A DNA stretch of 64,000 bases from Streptomyces sp. NL15-2K (GCF_030551255.1 NZ_CP130630.1:5871501-5935500), one strand, 5' to 3'; counted from the stretch's first letter, positions 26,162 to 34,200 are shown. Translations and numbers: made by a program. The notes: generated by a model from the letters alone, not told the origin.

Positions 26162-27613
26162 TCAGGCGCTCCAGGCGCGGAGCACGTCGTGCGGCTCCCA
26201 CGCCAACTGGACGCCGTCGTCGTTCAGCGGCTTCGTCGTCCCGGACAGCGACACCACCGCCAGCCCCGTGGTGCCCGGGATGAATCCGGGGACCTGTGGA
26301 GCGCTCGTCCGCAGGGCGGTCAGGTCGTGCTGGTCGAAGGGGGAGGCCAGCCACTTCACGGAGCCGGCGAAGTAGAGCGTGCTCGCGACGGGTGCGCGGT
26401 CGGCGCCGATCAGATCGACCTCCGGAGAGAACTGGCGGTTCCACCAGCCGCCCACGACCTCGGTGTCCGGCCAGGGGAAGTCCCCGGAAGCGGCCGCCAG
26501 TTCCACCGCTTCCCGGATCAGCGGCTCGACGGCCCGCCCGCGCCAGGCGGCCCAGCGCCGCTGGACGAGCCGGTACGCGGCCTCGGGCCGACCGCGCCGC
26601 GACAGTTCCTGTGCGGAGCGCAGTGCGGCCAGGTAGAGACGCAGATTGCTGTCGGCCACTCGGTACAGGGCGGGTTTGCCGGGGTTTGTGGACAGCGGGG
26701 TGTCGCAGGCGAGGACCCGCTTCTCATCAGTCAGCCGACGCAGCAGAGGGGACAGTGTCCCGGAGGGCAGCGCGCCGCTCTGGCTTCCTGCCGTCGCCGC
26801 GATGTTGGCGTGCGTACGGTCGCCGCTGCCCACCGCCTCCAGTACCCGGCGGGACTGGTCAGGTGCGGGGAACTCGGCCATGAGCGCCGCCTCCGGCACG
26901 CCGAAGAGCGGTGAGGCGGGGTCCGCGCACTCGGCCTCGATGAAGTCGAGCGCCGGGGTGGCGTGCGGCCAGGCGCGCAGGATCCCCGGCAGCCCTCCCG
27001 AGACGAGGTGCGCGTCGATGGCGTCCGCCGCGTCCAACCCCAGAGCGTTCCCGGTCTCGGCGGGGTTGAGCGGACCGAGGACCAGGCTGTCGGCCCGGCC
27101 GTAGAAGGGCCGGTCGTAGGCGGTGAATCGCTCCATCATGTGCAGGTCGCTGCCGAGCAGCAGGAGAAGTACGGGGCGGCCGGCCAGGAGCCGGTCCCAC
27201 GCGGTCTGGAGTGCTCCGTCGAAGACGGGGTCCTGTTCGGCGAGCCAGGGCAGTTCGTCGATGACGACGATGCTCGGGGTGGTGGGCAGCACGGCGGCGA
27301 GTGCGCGGAAGGCGTCGGGCCAGTTGGTCGGGGCGCTCTTCGGTACGAGTTCCAGGTCGGCTGGGAGGGAGGACTCCCTCAGCTCGGCCATGAGGTCCGC
27401 GATCCCTTCCAGAGGGGAGGCACCCTTGGTCGCCGTGAAGAAGACGTACGGCCGCCGGGCCCGGTCGCAGAACTCCTGCACGAGCCGGGACTTCCCGACC
27501 TGCCGCCGCCCCCTTATGGCGACAGCCAGTCCGTTGCCGTCGGAGGTGACGCGGTCGAGGCGCTTGTTGAGGAGGGCCAGCTCGGCTTGGCGGCCTACGA
27601 AGGGTGTGGGCAT
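26162..27613 (-). CDS. AAA-type ATPase (ATPase_2) with DUF234 nuclease-fold C-terminus
   Basis: 483 residues of the family of stand-alone ATPases with an N-terminal STAND-like domain. Walker A is GRRQVGKSRLVQEF (about 34-47), Walker B SIVVIDELPWL. A winged helix follows (NIAATAGSQSGALPSGTLSPLLRRL), then a DUF234 domain of PD-(D/E)xK type (GRAVEPLIREAVEL, PEVDLIGAD, FAGSVKW; the D and K positions are intact). Its role is unknown; the family is widespread in archaea and bacteria and may act in mobile-element defence or regulation. I chose ATG 27613 with GGGAGG five bases upstream. Twin palindromes lie 24 bases upstream, and an open nuclease-fold gene ends inside them. Confidence 0.85.
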   Translation of the reverse strand: MPTPFVGRQAELALLNKRLDRVTSDGNGLAVAIRGRRQVGKSRLVQEFCDRARRPYVFFTATKGASPLEGIADLMAELRESSLPADLELVPKSAPTNWPDAFRALAAVLPTTPSIVVIDELPWLAEQDPVFDGALQTAWDRLLAGRPVLLLLLGSDLHMMERFTAYDRPFYGRADSLVLGPLNPAETGNALGLDAADAIDAHLVSGGLPGILRAWPHATPALDFIEAECADPASPLFGVPEAALMAEFPAPDQSRRVLEAVGSGDRTHANIAATAGSQSGALPSGTLSPLLRRLTDEKRVLACDTPLSTNPGKPALYRVADSNLRLYLAALRSAQELSRRGRPEAAYRLVQRRWAAWRGRAVEPLIREAVELAAASGDFPWPDTEVVGGWWNRQFSPEVDLIGADRAPVASTLYFAGSVKWLASPFDQHDLTALRTSAPQVPGFIPGTTGLAVVSLSGTTKPLNDDGVQLAWEPHDVLRAWSA

Positions 27614-27636
27614 GGTGCCTCCCAGGGAGCGGCTGT

Positions 27637-27666
27637 GTAGATTCAGTCTACGTAGATTTGATCTAC
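27637..27666. promoter_or_regulatory. Two abutting 15-bp palindromes (GTAGA-N5-TCTAC)
   Basis: GTAGATTCAGTCTAC (27637-27651) is followed without a gap by GTAGATTTGATCTAC (27652-27666). Both have perfect GTAGA/TCTAC arms. The pair lies just upstream of the AAA-ATPase start and contains the stop codon of the gene before it. The exact 15-bp phasing suggests two dimers of one DNA-binding protein on the helix. The regulator is unknown. Confidence 0.75.
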
Positions 27667-28263
27667 ATCGCCTCGCCAGATCTCTTCGCCCGGTGTGCCC
27701 TCCAGGCCGACCTCCAGCAACTCGCACAGGTAGGTCGCCGTTTCCCTGTTGAGGGACCGGATTCCGCCGACCAGGACCCCCAGCATGTTCGTGATCTTCT
27801 CGCTGTCGCTGTGCACGATGGTGGCGAGCGTTGCCAGTGCCGGTTGGCGGATCACGGTCGGCTCGTCCGTGATCTCCGGTAGGTCGTCCGGTCCCAGCAC
27901 CAGCGGGCGCAGGATCTGGGACGTCCAGGTGCCGATGCGGTGCTCGAAGGGGCCGGCGGCCCAGGTCGCGGTAGGTCGGTTACGGCAGATCACCAGCAGC
28001 AGTACGGGCAGGTGGTACGTCATGTGGAGTTGTGCCACGCGACGGGCCCAGCCCGGTGCCTTGTCGGGGTCCTGCTCTGCCTGCACCTCGATGGCGAGGA
28101 GGAAATCCTCTCCCTCGGATGGTTGGACCTTCAGTGCCGAGTCCAGCACCTCAATGACCGTTTTCGTGAGCGGGGGAAGTCGCAGCGCCTCGAAAACGGG
28201 GTTGAGGGCCTCCGGGTGGTCCTCGAAGATCCGGTGCGATGCCTGGCGGGTTGATGTGACCAT
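27643..28263 (-). CDS. PD-(D/E)xK-fold family protein with internal deletion
   Basis: 206 residues, related to a large Streptomyces family of Rpn/PD-(D/E)xK-like proteins (start MVTSTRQASHRIFEDHPEAL, then LLAIEVQAEQDPDKAPGWAR, WAAGPFEHRIGTW, ATLATIVHSDSEKI). In relatives I recall, about 15-20 residues ending in R-R-V-D-x-V-L lie between VIEVL and the SEGEDFLLAIE strand and provide the first catalytic Asp; here the text runs VIEVLDSALKVQPSEGEDF, so that segment seems deleted in frame. The C-terminus QIYVD is encoded by the twin palindromes. It may be inactive or a remnant. The ribosome site before ATG 28263 is poor. Confidence 0.6.
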   Translation of the reverse strand: MVTSTRQASHRIFEDHPEALNPVFEALRLPPLTKTVIEVLDSALKVQPSEGEDFLLAIEVQAEQDPDKAPGWARRVAQLHMTYHLPVLLLVICRNRPTATWAAGPFEHRIGTWTSQILRPLVLGPDDLPEITDEPTVIRQPALATLATIVHSDSEKITNMLGVLVGGIRSLNRETATYLCELLEVGLEGTPGEEIWRGDVDQIYVD

Positions 28264-28342
28264 GTGGCGGAACCTAGGGGATCTTGAGCCGGGGCGTCCG
28301 GCCGACGGGATGGGATCACTCTTTCGGGGATGGGAAGAACGT

Positions 28343-28750
28343 TCAGGCCGCGGCGGTCAGTTCGCACCAGATGTATTTGCCGGTGCCGACGATGTTTTTG
28401 ACGTCCCGCTGCTGCACCCAGCCCCATGTGTCCGCGCAGTCGCGTACGAGCGAGAGGCCGCGGCCTGTTTCGGCATCCGGGGCGGAGTTCCGGGAGGGGA
28501 GTGGCGGGGTGGGGTCGGCGTCCCAGACGCCGATGCGAAGTACGGCGCCCTCTGCGCGGAGCTTTATGGCGGCGGGGCCCTTGGTGTGCTGTACGGCGTT
28601 GGTGACCAGCTCGGTGGCCAGGAGTTCGGCGGCTTCGGTGAGGTGGGGGAGGCCGTACGCGGTGAGGATGAGGCGGAGGGTGCGGCGGCAGATGGGGACG
28701 GCGAGGGGGTCGTTGGGGATGTAGAGGGTGTACTCCCAGGATTCGGGCAT
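28343..28750 (-). CDS. RsbW-like ATP-binding protein (HATPase), AbaA/WhiJ cluster type
   Basis: 135 residues forming a single GHKL ATPase domain. ATELVTNAVQHT is the N box, AVLRIGVWDADPTPP the G1-like box and ETGRGLSLVRDCADTWGW the G2 box. Stand-alone proteins of this kind in Streptomyces are anti-sigma-like serine kinases that often sit beside an XRE-DUF5753 regulator and a DUF397 protein, as in the abaA and whiJ loci. The divergent XRE gene at 28999 and DUF397 gene at 29854 complete that set. ATG 28750 has GGGAG eight bases upstream. Confidence 0.88.
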   Translation of the reverse strand: MPESWEYTLYIPNDPLAVPICRRTLRLILTAYGLPHLTEAAELLATELVTNAVQHTKGPAAIKLRAEGAVLRIGVWDADPTPPLPSRNSAPDAETGRGLSLVRDCADTWGWVQQRDVKNIVGTGKYIWCELTAAA

Positions 28751-28998
28751 GCGTAACTCCCGGTCAGGTGAGGTGAGTTGGGGGCTGCTGAGGCTTGGCG
28801 GGCGGTGGCTCCGTCGCGGCCGCCATGGCAGGGCGGGGCGATGCGCTTCCGGGGCCCCGGAGTGCCGCAGCGTGTGCGTCGCGTCACTGACGGTAGGGCT
28901 AAATATTCGGCGCCCGCAAGTCGTTCAGGTAACCTGGCACCCGATCGGGGCTCTTCAACCCCCCGTGAGAACAGCGACGTTGGGGAGCTGGGAGTCGA

Positions 28999-29850
28999 AT
29001 GCCCGCACGGATTCAGCCGACCGCCCGCCAGGTTCGCCTCGGCGCCGAGCTGCGCAAACTTCGGGAGACGGCGGGCATGTCGTCCCGTGAGGCGGCGGGA
29101 CTGCTGGGCGTGGCCCCGGCTCAGATGAGTCAGTTCGAGTCAGGCAATGCAGGCATCACCGCGGAGCGCGTGCGAAGGCTCGCGGCTCACTACTCCTGCA
29201 CGGACTCGGAGTTGATCGACGCCCTCGCGGAGATGGCGGTGGACCGCAGGCGGGGCTGGTGGGAGAAGTACCGAGGTGTACTGCCGCCTTCTTTCCTGGA
29301 CCTGGCAGAGCTGGAACACCACGCTACGTTCATTCAGGAGATCGCCACCGCGCATGTTCCCGGTGTGCTCCAGACCGAGGACTACGCTCGTGCGGTGTTT
29401 GCCTACTGGCGTCCGGAACTCCCGGAGAGCGAGTTGGAACCGAGGGTGGAACACCGCATGCGCCGCGGTGCGGTGCTCACACGAGAGCAGGCGGTTCCCT
29501 ACAGGGTGATTCTTCATGAGTCTGTGCTGCGTACGCGTGTCGCGGACCGCAGCGTGGCTCGGAACCAGCTCGACGAGATCGTGCTCTTGGCGGAGCGTCC
29601 CAACGTCACGGTTCGGGTGATCCCCTTTGACGTTGACGGTTTCGGCGGCGCAAGCACGGCGCTGATTTACGCGGGCGGTCCTGTCCCCGTGCTGGACACT
29701 GTCCACAGGGACACCCCGTACGGCTCAGCCTTTGTGGACGCTGCCGCCCAGCTCGCCTCGATGCGAACACTCTTCCGTAAAGTGGAGTCGGCGTCCCTCG
29801 ACCCGGCCCGGTCCAGGGACTACATCCATCGGCTGGGAAAGGAGTTGTGA
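28999..29850 (+). CDS. XRE family regulator with DUF5753 (WhiJ-like)
   Basis: 283 residues. Residues 12-68 are a Cro/CI helix-turn-helix (LGAELRKLRETAGMSSREAAGLLGVAPAQMSQFESGNAGITAERVRRLAAHY). The rest is DUF5753, which starts near FLDLAELEHHATFIQEIATAHVPGVLQTEDYARAV and ends near the C-terminus. WhiJ-type proteins repress development genes and are thought to be relieved by their DUF397 partner. The DUF397 gene starts four bases after the stop, behind a ribosome site inside this gene, so both are coexpressed. The gene is divergent from the HATPase gene over 248 bases. Confidence 0.9.
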   Translation: MPARIQPTARQVRLGAELRKLRETAGMSSREAAGLLGVAPAQMSQFESGNAGITAERVRRLAAHYSCTDSELIDALAEMAVDRRRGWWEKYRGVLPPSFLDLAELEHHATFIQEIATAHVPGVLQTEDYARAVFAYWRPELPESELEPRVEHRMRRGAVLTREQAVPYRVILHESVLRTRVADRSVARNQLDEIVLLAERPNVTVRVIPFDVDGFGGASTALIYAGGPVPVLDTVHRDTPYGSAFVDAAAQLASMRTLFRKVESASLDPARSRDYIHRLGKEL

Positions 29851-29853
29851 GCC

Positions 29854-30060
29854 GTGATCGAGTGGCAGAAGTCGTCTTTCTCCGGCGGCGCCGACGGCAA
29901 CTCGTGCGTGGAACTGGCCGCCGCCGAAGGCAACCTGCTCCTCCGCGAAAGCGACGACCCCACCCGAATACTCCCCCTCACCCCCCACGCCCTCGGCGCC
30001 CTCCTCGATCGCCTACGAGCATGCCGGCCCCACTCGGAAGCGGCTCAGGGCCTACTCTGA
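29854..30060 (+). CDS. DUF397 protein, partner of XRE regulator
   Basis: 68 residues. It shows the DUF397 order WQKSSFSGGADGNSCVELA, then a basic/acidic strand and LLRESDDPTRILPLTPHALGALLDRLR, which follows the usual RDSKDPxGPxLxFTxxAWxAF pattern loosely. These small acidic proteins are thought to bind the XRE-DUF5753 partner and lift its repression. GTG 29854 has AAAGGAG upstream inside the XRE gene. Its last 16 bases overlap the end of the convergent DoxX gene. A second copy of its 3' part survives at 31074-31164. Confidence 0.9.
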   Translation: MIEWQKSSFSGGADGNSCVELAAAEGNLLLRESDDPTRILPLTPHALGALLDRLRACRPHSEAAQGLL

Positions 30061-30623
30061 ACCAGGATCTGTCTCTTCACAGGATTCTGTTCTCCAATTA
30101 CCGGGCTGCCGCTGGTGCTGGGGCGGATCGCGTTCAGCAGACCTCGGCGGATCGTGTGAGCAGTTGTGGCCGCCCACAATGCGAGGGCGATGAAGAGCAG
30201 CTGCTCGGGAATCCTGAACCACAACGGAGTGGCTGGGGCGCCGTTGAGCGGGATGTCCTCGAGGGCGGCGTAGATGTTGGCCGGGAGCATCAGCACGAAG
30301 AGCGCGGCCAGGCCGGTCCCGGCCGCCGGACGTGTCGTGGCTCGGATGAGTCCGGCGGCACCGAGGAGCTCAAGTACGCCGGTCACGTGGACCATTGCAC
30401 GAGGAAACGGCACGAACGGCGGCACCATGGCTGTCAGGTCGTCGTGGTTGGGCAACATGCTGACGCTTGGTGGTGTGAAGTGCGCGGTCGCGGTGGCCAC
30501 GAGCATGACCGCCAAGCCGTGCGTGGCACTGGCTTGCCAGGTCGCGAACCGTCTGGTCCCCAGTAAGCCGAGCAGGCGAAATCCCAGCGCCGGGCCGACG
30601 AGGAGCATGAGGGTACCGAACAT
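30045..30623 (-). CDS. DoxX family membrane protein
   Basis: 192 residues with four predicted helices, typical of DoxX-like proteins (FATWQASATHGLAVMLVATATAHFTPP; PFPRAMVHVTGVLELLGAAGLI; GLAALFVLMLPANIYAALED; EQLLFIALALWAA). Functions in the family range from thiosulfate:quinone oxidoreductase subunits to redox/oxidative-stress membrane complexes; none can be assigned. ATG 30623 starts at the conserved first helix with GGA upstream. It overlaps the DUF397 gene tail to tail, and lies between the DUF397 gene and a DUF397 remnant. Confidence 0.8.
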   Translation of the reverse strand: MFGTLMLLVGPALGFRLLGLLGTRRFATWQASATHGLAVMLVATATAHFTPPSVSMLPNHDDLTAMVPPFVPFPRAMVHVTGVLELLGAAGLIRATTRPAAGTGLAALFVLMLPANIYAALEDIPLNGAPATPLWFRIPEQLLFIALALWAATTAHTIRRGLLNAIRPSTSGSPVIGEQNPVKRQILVQSRP

Positions 30624-30701
30624 GGTGTCCTCCGAAGGGAGTGAAGACGCGCAGGCGAGATGCGCAGGTGAGATGCGCGGAACGCGGTGACGTCGTGGAG
30701 T

Positions 30702-31062
30702 TCAGCCGCGCATGAAGAACAGGCCGGCTCCGTACGCGTCGCGCGCGGAGACGAAGAACCCGTCGCCGGCCGACTGGGTCACGGTGCCGCCGCTCTCGAC
30801 GGTCTTCCGGGCGTCATCTGTGTCGTCGACCAGGACGGTCATCGCGGCCAGGTAGGACGAGGCCGGGACGGGTTCGCCGGGCAGGACGTCACCGGCGTGC
30901 GAGGCGCGGACGATCTCCAACCGTGCGGCGGTCGTCTCCAGTACGGCGACCGGGCCTTCGTACCTGGGGGTTGTCCGCACAATGCGGGTGTACCGGTTCG
31001 TGATCCCGCTCGAACTCGGTGTCGTCGGCCACGATCAGCACGGCGCCCAGGCCCCGCGCACC
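30702..31062 (-). pseudogene. Truncated, frameshifted VOC (glyoxalase-fold) gene
   Basis: The reading frame from about 31062 gives LGAVLIVADDTEFER, the first strand of a VOC domain. The sequence then shifts frame near 31005 and continues as YTRIVRTTPRYEG, VAVLETTAARLEIV and SAGDGFFVSARDAYGAGLFF down to the stop at 30702, the rest of the same domain. An open 92-codon piece (GTG 30980) remains. The 5' end abuts a DUF397 remnant on the other strand, with no start or ribosome site. Either the shift is real and the gene is dead, or there is a one-base sequence error; the missing 5' end favours a dead gene. Confidence 0.6.
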
Positions 31063-31073
31063 GTTCGGGTGCC

Positions 31074-31164
31074 CCGCGAAATCGACGACCCCACCCGAAT
31101 ACTCCCCGTCACCCCCAAGGGCCTCGCCGCCCTCCTCGACCGCCTCCGCGCCACAGGCCGCTAG
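31074..31164 (+). pseudogene. 3' remnant of a DUF397 gene
   Basis: The frame reads REIDDPTRILPVTPKGLAAL then LDRLRATGR and stop, aligning end to end with the C-terminus of the intact DUF397 protein (RESDDPTRILPLTPHALGAL then LDRLR). At DNA level CGACGACCCCACCCGAATAC is identical in both. The upstream half of the gene is missing and is replaced by the head of the VOC remnant. This looks like the scar of recombination between two DUF397 genes. Confidence 0.75.
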
Positions 31165-32069
31165 TAGACGAAGGCGAACTGGGCGCCGTCCACCGCAGGG
31201 TTCTTGACGTTGGGCGGGGTGGATCCCTCGGGCTGCACCCTTACGTTGACCTGGTACTTGGCTCCCGGCACCAGATCGGTACGGATCTCCTGCTCCCCCG
31301 ACTGCTTCTTGCCGGTGCCTTGTGGTGAGGCGACCTCGCCGGGGAATTTCAGGGTGCTGTCCGTCGGGTAGACCGCGTGGTAGCCGTCTTCGTCCTTCAG
31401 CCAGAGGTGGACGTCCACCAGCACGGTGCCCTTGGTGGTGCGCCACTCCGCGATCATGAAGACCCGGTCGCCCTCGCGACGCCAGCAAGGGCGCGTCTCC
31501 ACGTCGGCCGCGCCGGCCGCAACCCAGGCGCGGCACTGCTTGTCGGGTGCCGGGTTCTTCCAGGCCGGAAGCGCCGAGGCAGTCGGGGTCCGAGTGGCCG
31601 GCGTCGGAGACGGCTCGGAGCGTGCCGAGGTCTTCGTCGGCGGGTTGGCGGGCGCGGGACGGGCGGATGGCGGTGACGTGGTGGGGCGGGAGGCCGAGGG
31701 CGAGGCGGACGACGACGTGAGCGGTGCGGTCGGCGTGGGCGGCGCGTCCGGGCGTTTCGCGTCGGTCGTGGCCTTGGTGTCCTCGGACGCGACCGATCGC
31801 AGCAACAGCCATGTTCCGCCGGCTCCTGCCAGGAGGACCAGGACGGCGGCCATGGCCGTCAAGGATCCGGTCAGCGCGTACAGGGCGGGCTTCCGCCCGG
31901 TGGGTGCGCTTGTCGGAGACGGAGGCGGAGACGGCGGGGGCGACCCGTGGTAGTGGTGCTCGTGGAAGGTCTGGTCGCCGCTCGCCTGGTACGCCCGGCC
32001 GTTGTCGGACGGCGACGACGTGAAGGACGACGGGCCGGCCCCCGCGGGCCTCGTCGGTCGTTCGGTCAT
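31161..32069 (-). CDS. Single-pass membrane protein with YQASGDQ motif, coupled to upstream gene
   Basis: 302 residues. The N-terminus holds DNGRAYQASGDQTFHEHHYHG (residues about 22-42), then a Pro/Ser stretch, one transmembrane helix (ALTGSLTAMAAVLVLLAGAGGTWLLL, about 65-90), a Ser/Thr/Pro linker to about 165 and an extracellular domain of about 135 residues with two Cys (KQCRAWVAAG, TRPCWRREGD). Start ATG 32069 overlaps the stop of the upstream gene (ATGA), so the two are translationally coupled. The cytoplasmic motif also occurs in that partner. Function unknown; it may be a membrane sensor for a conserved Streptomyces system. Confidence 0.75.
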   Translation of the reverse strand: MTERPTRPAGAGPSSFTSSPSDNGRAYQASGDQTFHEHHYHGSPPPSPPPSPTSAPTGRKPALYALTGSLTAMAAVLVLLAGAGGTWLLLRSVASEDTKATTDAKRPDAPPTPTAPLTSSSASPSASRPTTSPPSARPAPANPPTKTSARSEPSPTPATRTPTASALPAWKNPAPDKQCRAWVAAGAADVETRPCWRREGDRVFMIAEWRTTKGTVLVDVHLWLKDEDGYHAVYPTDSTLKFPGEVASPQGTGKKQSGEQEIRTDLVPGAKYQVNVRVQPEGSTPPNVKNPAVDGAQFAFVY

Positions 32070-32470
32070 CGCTCGGTGAAGTGCTGGTCGCGGCCGGCCT
32101 GGTACACACGGGCGTTGCCGGTGGGGCTGGCGTTGAAGACGACTGCTGCGGGCTGGGTCTTGGCGGGGGCGAGCACCTCGTCCAGCATGTGCCGCACCTC
32201 TTGGGCGAGGTCCGGGTGTACGGCGAGCAGGCGGAGGAACTTGCCGCGCCAGTCGTCGGCCATCGCTTCCGCGAGGGCATCCGCACCGGGGCCCTCCAGC
32301 AGTTCCCTGGTCTCCAGAAGCTCGGCCTCCACGGTCTCGGCGCGGTCCGGACAGGCCCGCTGCCACAGTGATCCCACGGCAGTCCTGGTTCGCTCCCAGA
32401 CATCGGTGGTGAGCGCGGTCACGACCGCGGTACCGGCTGTCGAGGCGAGTGCCATCAGTTCGGCATCCAC
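32066..32470 (-). CDS. Small helical protein with YQAGRDQ motif
   Basis: 134 residues. A hydrophobic N-terminal helix (DAELMALASTAGTAVVTALT) is followed by amphipathic helices (DVWERTRTAVGSLWQRACPDRAETVEAELLETRELLEG) and a tail TGNARVYQAGRDQHFTER. Many Streptomyces proteins I recall start the same way and end with this (R/G)DQ tail, often encoded beside effector or membrane genes. The last four bases overlap the start of the partner gene. GTG 32470 (VDAELMALA) is preferred as start; ATG 32521 is possible. No enzymatic motif is seen. Confidence 0.7.
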   Translation of the reverse strand: MDAELMALASTAGTAVVTALTTDVWERTRTAVGSLWQRACPDRAETVEAELLETRELLEGPGADALAEAMADDWRGKFLRLLAVHPDLAQEVRHMLDEVLAPAKTQPAAVVFNASPTGNARVYQAGRDQHFTER

Positions 32471-32753
32471 GCTCCACCCCTTTTTCATGACGCTGTGCAG
32501 GGCCGACATCCTAGGGGACAAATCCCACGAGAATGGGGCCAGTTGACGTCTTTGGGGTGATGTGATGACAGATATTGACGTATGTCGTCAGGCGGGGGCG
32601 GAAGAGAGCACCTGGGCGGCGATCACGCTGATGACCCGCCGCTCTGTAACGCTTTTCGTGCCTCGGTCCAAGAACAAGTGAAGTGCCTTTGAAGACTCCG
32701 GTGAACCTGCGACTCATCAGCACCGGGGAGCCTCCGACGAGAAGGAGTCGCCT

Positions 32754-33401
32754 GTGGACGGCGCGGAACGGTTACGGGGCGGGCCCGCCGCGGCGGTACG
32801 TGACCCGCAGCTCTTCGAGGAGTTCTATCGGCGCCACGTGGACGCGGTGATGCGCTTCGTGGCCCGGCGTGTCGACGACCCGCACACCGCGGCTGACCTG
32901 ACGGCCGAGATCTTCCTCGCCGTCCTCGACTCGGCCCACTCCTACCGGCCCCGCCTCGGCAGCGAGACGGCCTGGCTGTACGGCATCGCGCGCAACGTCG
33001 TGTCGTCGGAGCGCCGCCGGGTCGCCCGGGAGGCGGAACGCGATCTGCGCTTCTCCGGGCGGCGGTTGCTGGAGGCCGATGACATCCTCCGCATCGAGGA
33101 CAGACTCGACGCGGAGAGCCCGGGGCGGCGCGTCCTGGCCGCGCTGGCGAGGCTTCCCGAGGGCGAGCGGGCCGTCATGGAGCTGATCGCGGTGGACCAG
33201 CTCACGGTCACGGAGGCGGCGGCCGCGCTGGGCATCCGCCAGGTCACGGCCCGGGTCCGGCTGCACCGGGCACGCAAGGTGCTGCGGGAGGAGGCGGACG
33301 TCAAGGTCCCGGAGACCAATCCCCCAGCAGTGCAGGCGAGTTCCACGGGAGCAGGGACGCCGGACCCATCGTTGTTGCAGGTCGCAAGGGGAGAGGCATG
33401 A
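32754..33401 (+). CDS. ECF-type sigma-70 factor
   Basis: 215 residues. Region 2 is LFEEFYRRHVDAVMRFVARRVDDPHTAADLTAEIFLAVLDSAHSYRPRLGSETAWLYGIARNVVSSERRR (about 21-90) and region 4 is LPEGERAVMELIAVDQLTVTEAAAALGIRQVTARVRLHRARKVLRE (about 135-180). A 35-residue disordered tail follows. GTG 32754 has AAGGAG seven bases upstream. The stop overlaps the ATG of the next gene (ATGA), which encodes a membrane protein and is the likely cognate regulator. The 230 bases upstream hold no gene; they include TTGACG repeats that may be promoter elements. Confidence 0.9.
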   Translation: MDGAERLRGGPAAAVRDPQLFEEFYRRHVDAVMRFVARRVDDPHTAADLTAEIFLAVLDSAHSYRPRLGSETAWLYGIARNVVSSERRRVAREAERDLRFSGRRLLEADDILRIEDRLDAESPGRRVLAALARLPEGERAVMELIAVDQLTVTEAAAALGIRQVTARVRLHRARKVLREEADVKVPETNPPAVQASSTGAGTPDPSLLQVARGEA

Positions 33402-34021
33402 ACATGAGGACGACGTTCGAGGACCGGCTCCTGGATGAACTGAAGAGGGAGATCCAGCTGCGCAAGCCCGGGGTGAGCGGCATCGGGTCGGCTGAGGTAC
33501 AGCCCGGTGAGCGTAAGGCGAAGGCTTCCGTCGGCCGTCTGCTCGCCCCGCTCGCTCCTCGCCGGATCGCAGTCGTTGCGGCGGCCTGTACAGCGGCCTG
33601 GCTCGCAGCGGTGGTCGTGCCCGGTTCGCCGGCCGACTCGAACGCGTATGCGGTAGAGCCGGTCGGAGACGGTAGTGTCAAGCTCACCGTCAAGGACCAG
33701 AGCATCGGTGTCGCCGCCCAGCGCGAACTCGCTCGGAAAGTGCGTCCGTGGGGCATTCAGGTGACCATTGACGTGCTCGCTCCCGGCTATGTCTGCGAGC
33801 GCAGCAAAGTCACCCCGATCCCCGCGGTTGACAAACACGGCAACCGTGTACCCCTCATCCCGTTGCAGGCAGGCTGGGACGTCACCCTGCGCCGGGGCAA
33901 CGTACTGGCCTTCGAGAACACCCGGGGCGACTCCCGGCCACGCGCGGTCGAGTTCTACAAGACCAAGAGCGAGGCCGAACCCTGCGTTCCGATGAAGGTC
34001 ACGCTGCCGGACAGGCCCTAG
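33398..34021 (+). CDS. Membrane protein coupled to ECF sigma factor, putative anti-sigma
   Basis: 207 residues: a cytoplasmic N-terminus (about 1-55, MNMRTTFEDRLLDELKREIQLR...), one transmembrane helix (RRIAVVAAACTAAWLAAVVV) and an extracellular domain of about 130 residues with two Cys (PGYVCERSK, EAEPCVPMK). It overlaps the sigma gene by four bases. This is the usual arrangement of ECF sigma/anti-sigma pairs, and the family resembles the CU044_5270 type, but no zinc anti-sigma motif (HxxxCxxC) is present. The role as anti-sigma is inferred from coupling and topology. Confidence 0.65.
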   Translation: MNMRTTFEDRLLDELKREIQLRKPGVSGIGSAEVQPGERKAKASVGRLLAPLAPRRIAVVAAACTAAWLAAVVVPGSPADSNAYAVEPVGDGSVKLTVKDQSIGVAAQRELARKVRPWGIQVTIDVLAPGYVCERSKVTPIPAVDKHGNRVPLIPLQAGWDVTLRRGNVLAFENTRGDSRPRAVEFYKTKSEAEPCVPMKVTLPDRP

Positions 34022-34200
34022 CCGACCGAAATTCACCGAAGCGCGTCGACACCCGCCGAGCCAAATCCCGCGGCCCGCGAGGCAACCGGGGGAAACCAAC
34101 ACGTGGCGCACGGCCGGCGTGCAGCGCGGGCGATGGGCATGGTGAGCTCCTCCCCTTGACCAGCCAACGAACGCCTGACCAAAGAGGACTCGGCCTACGT

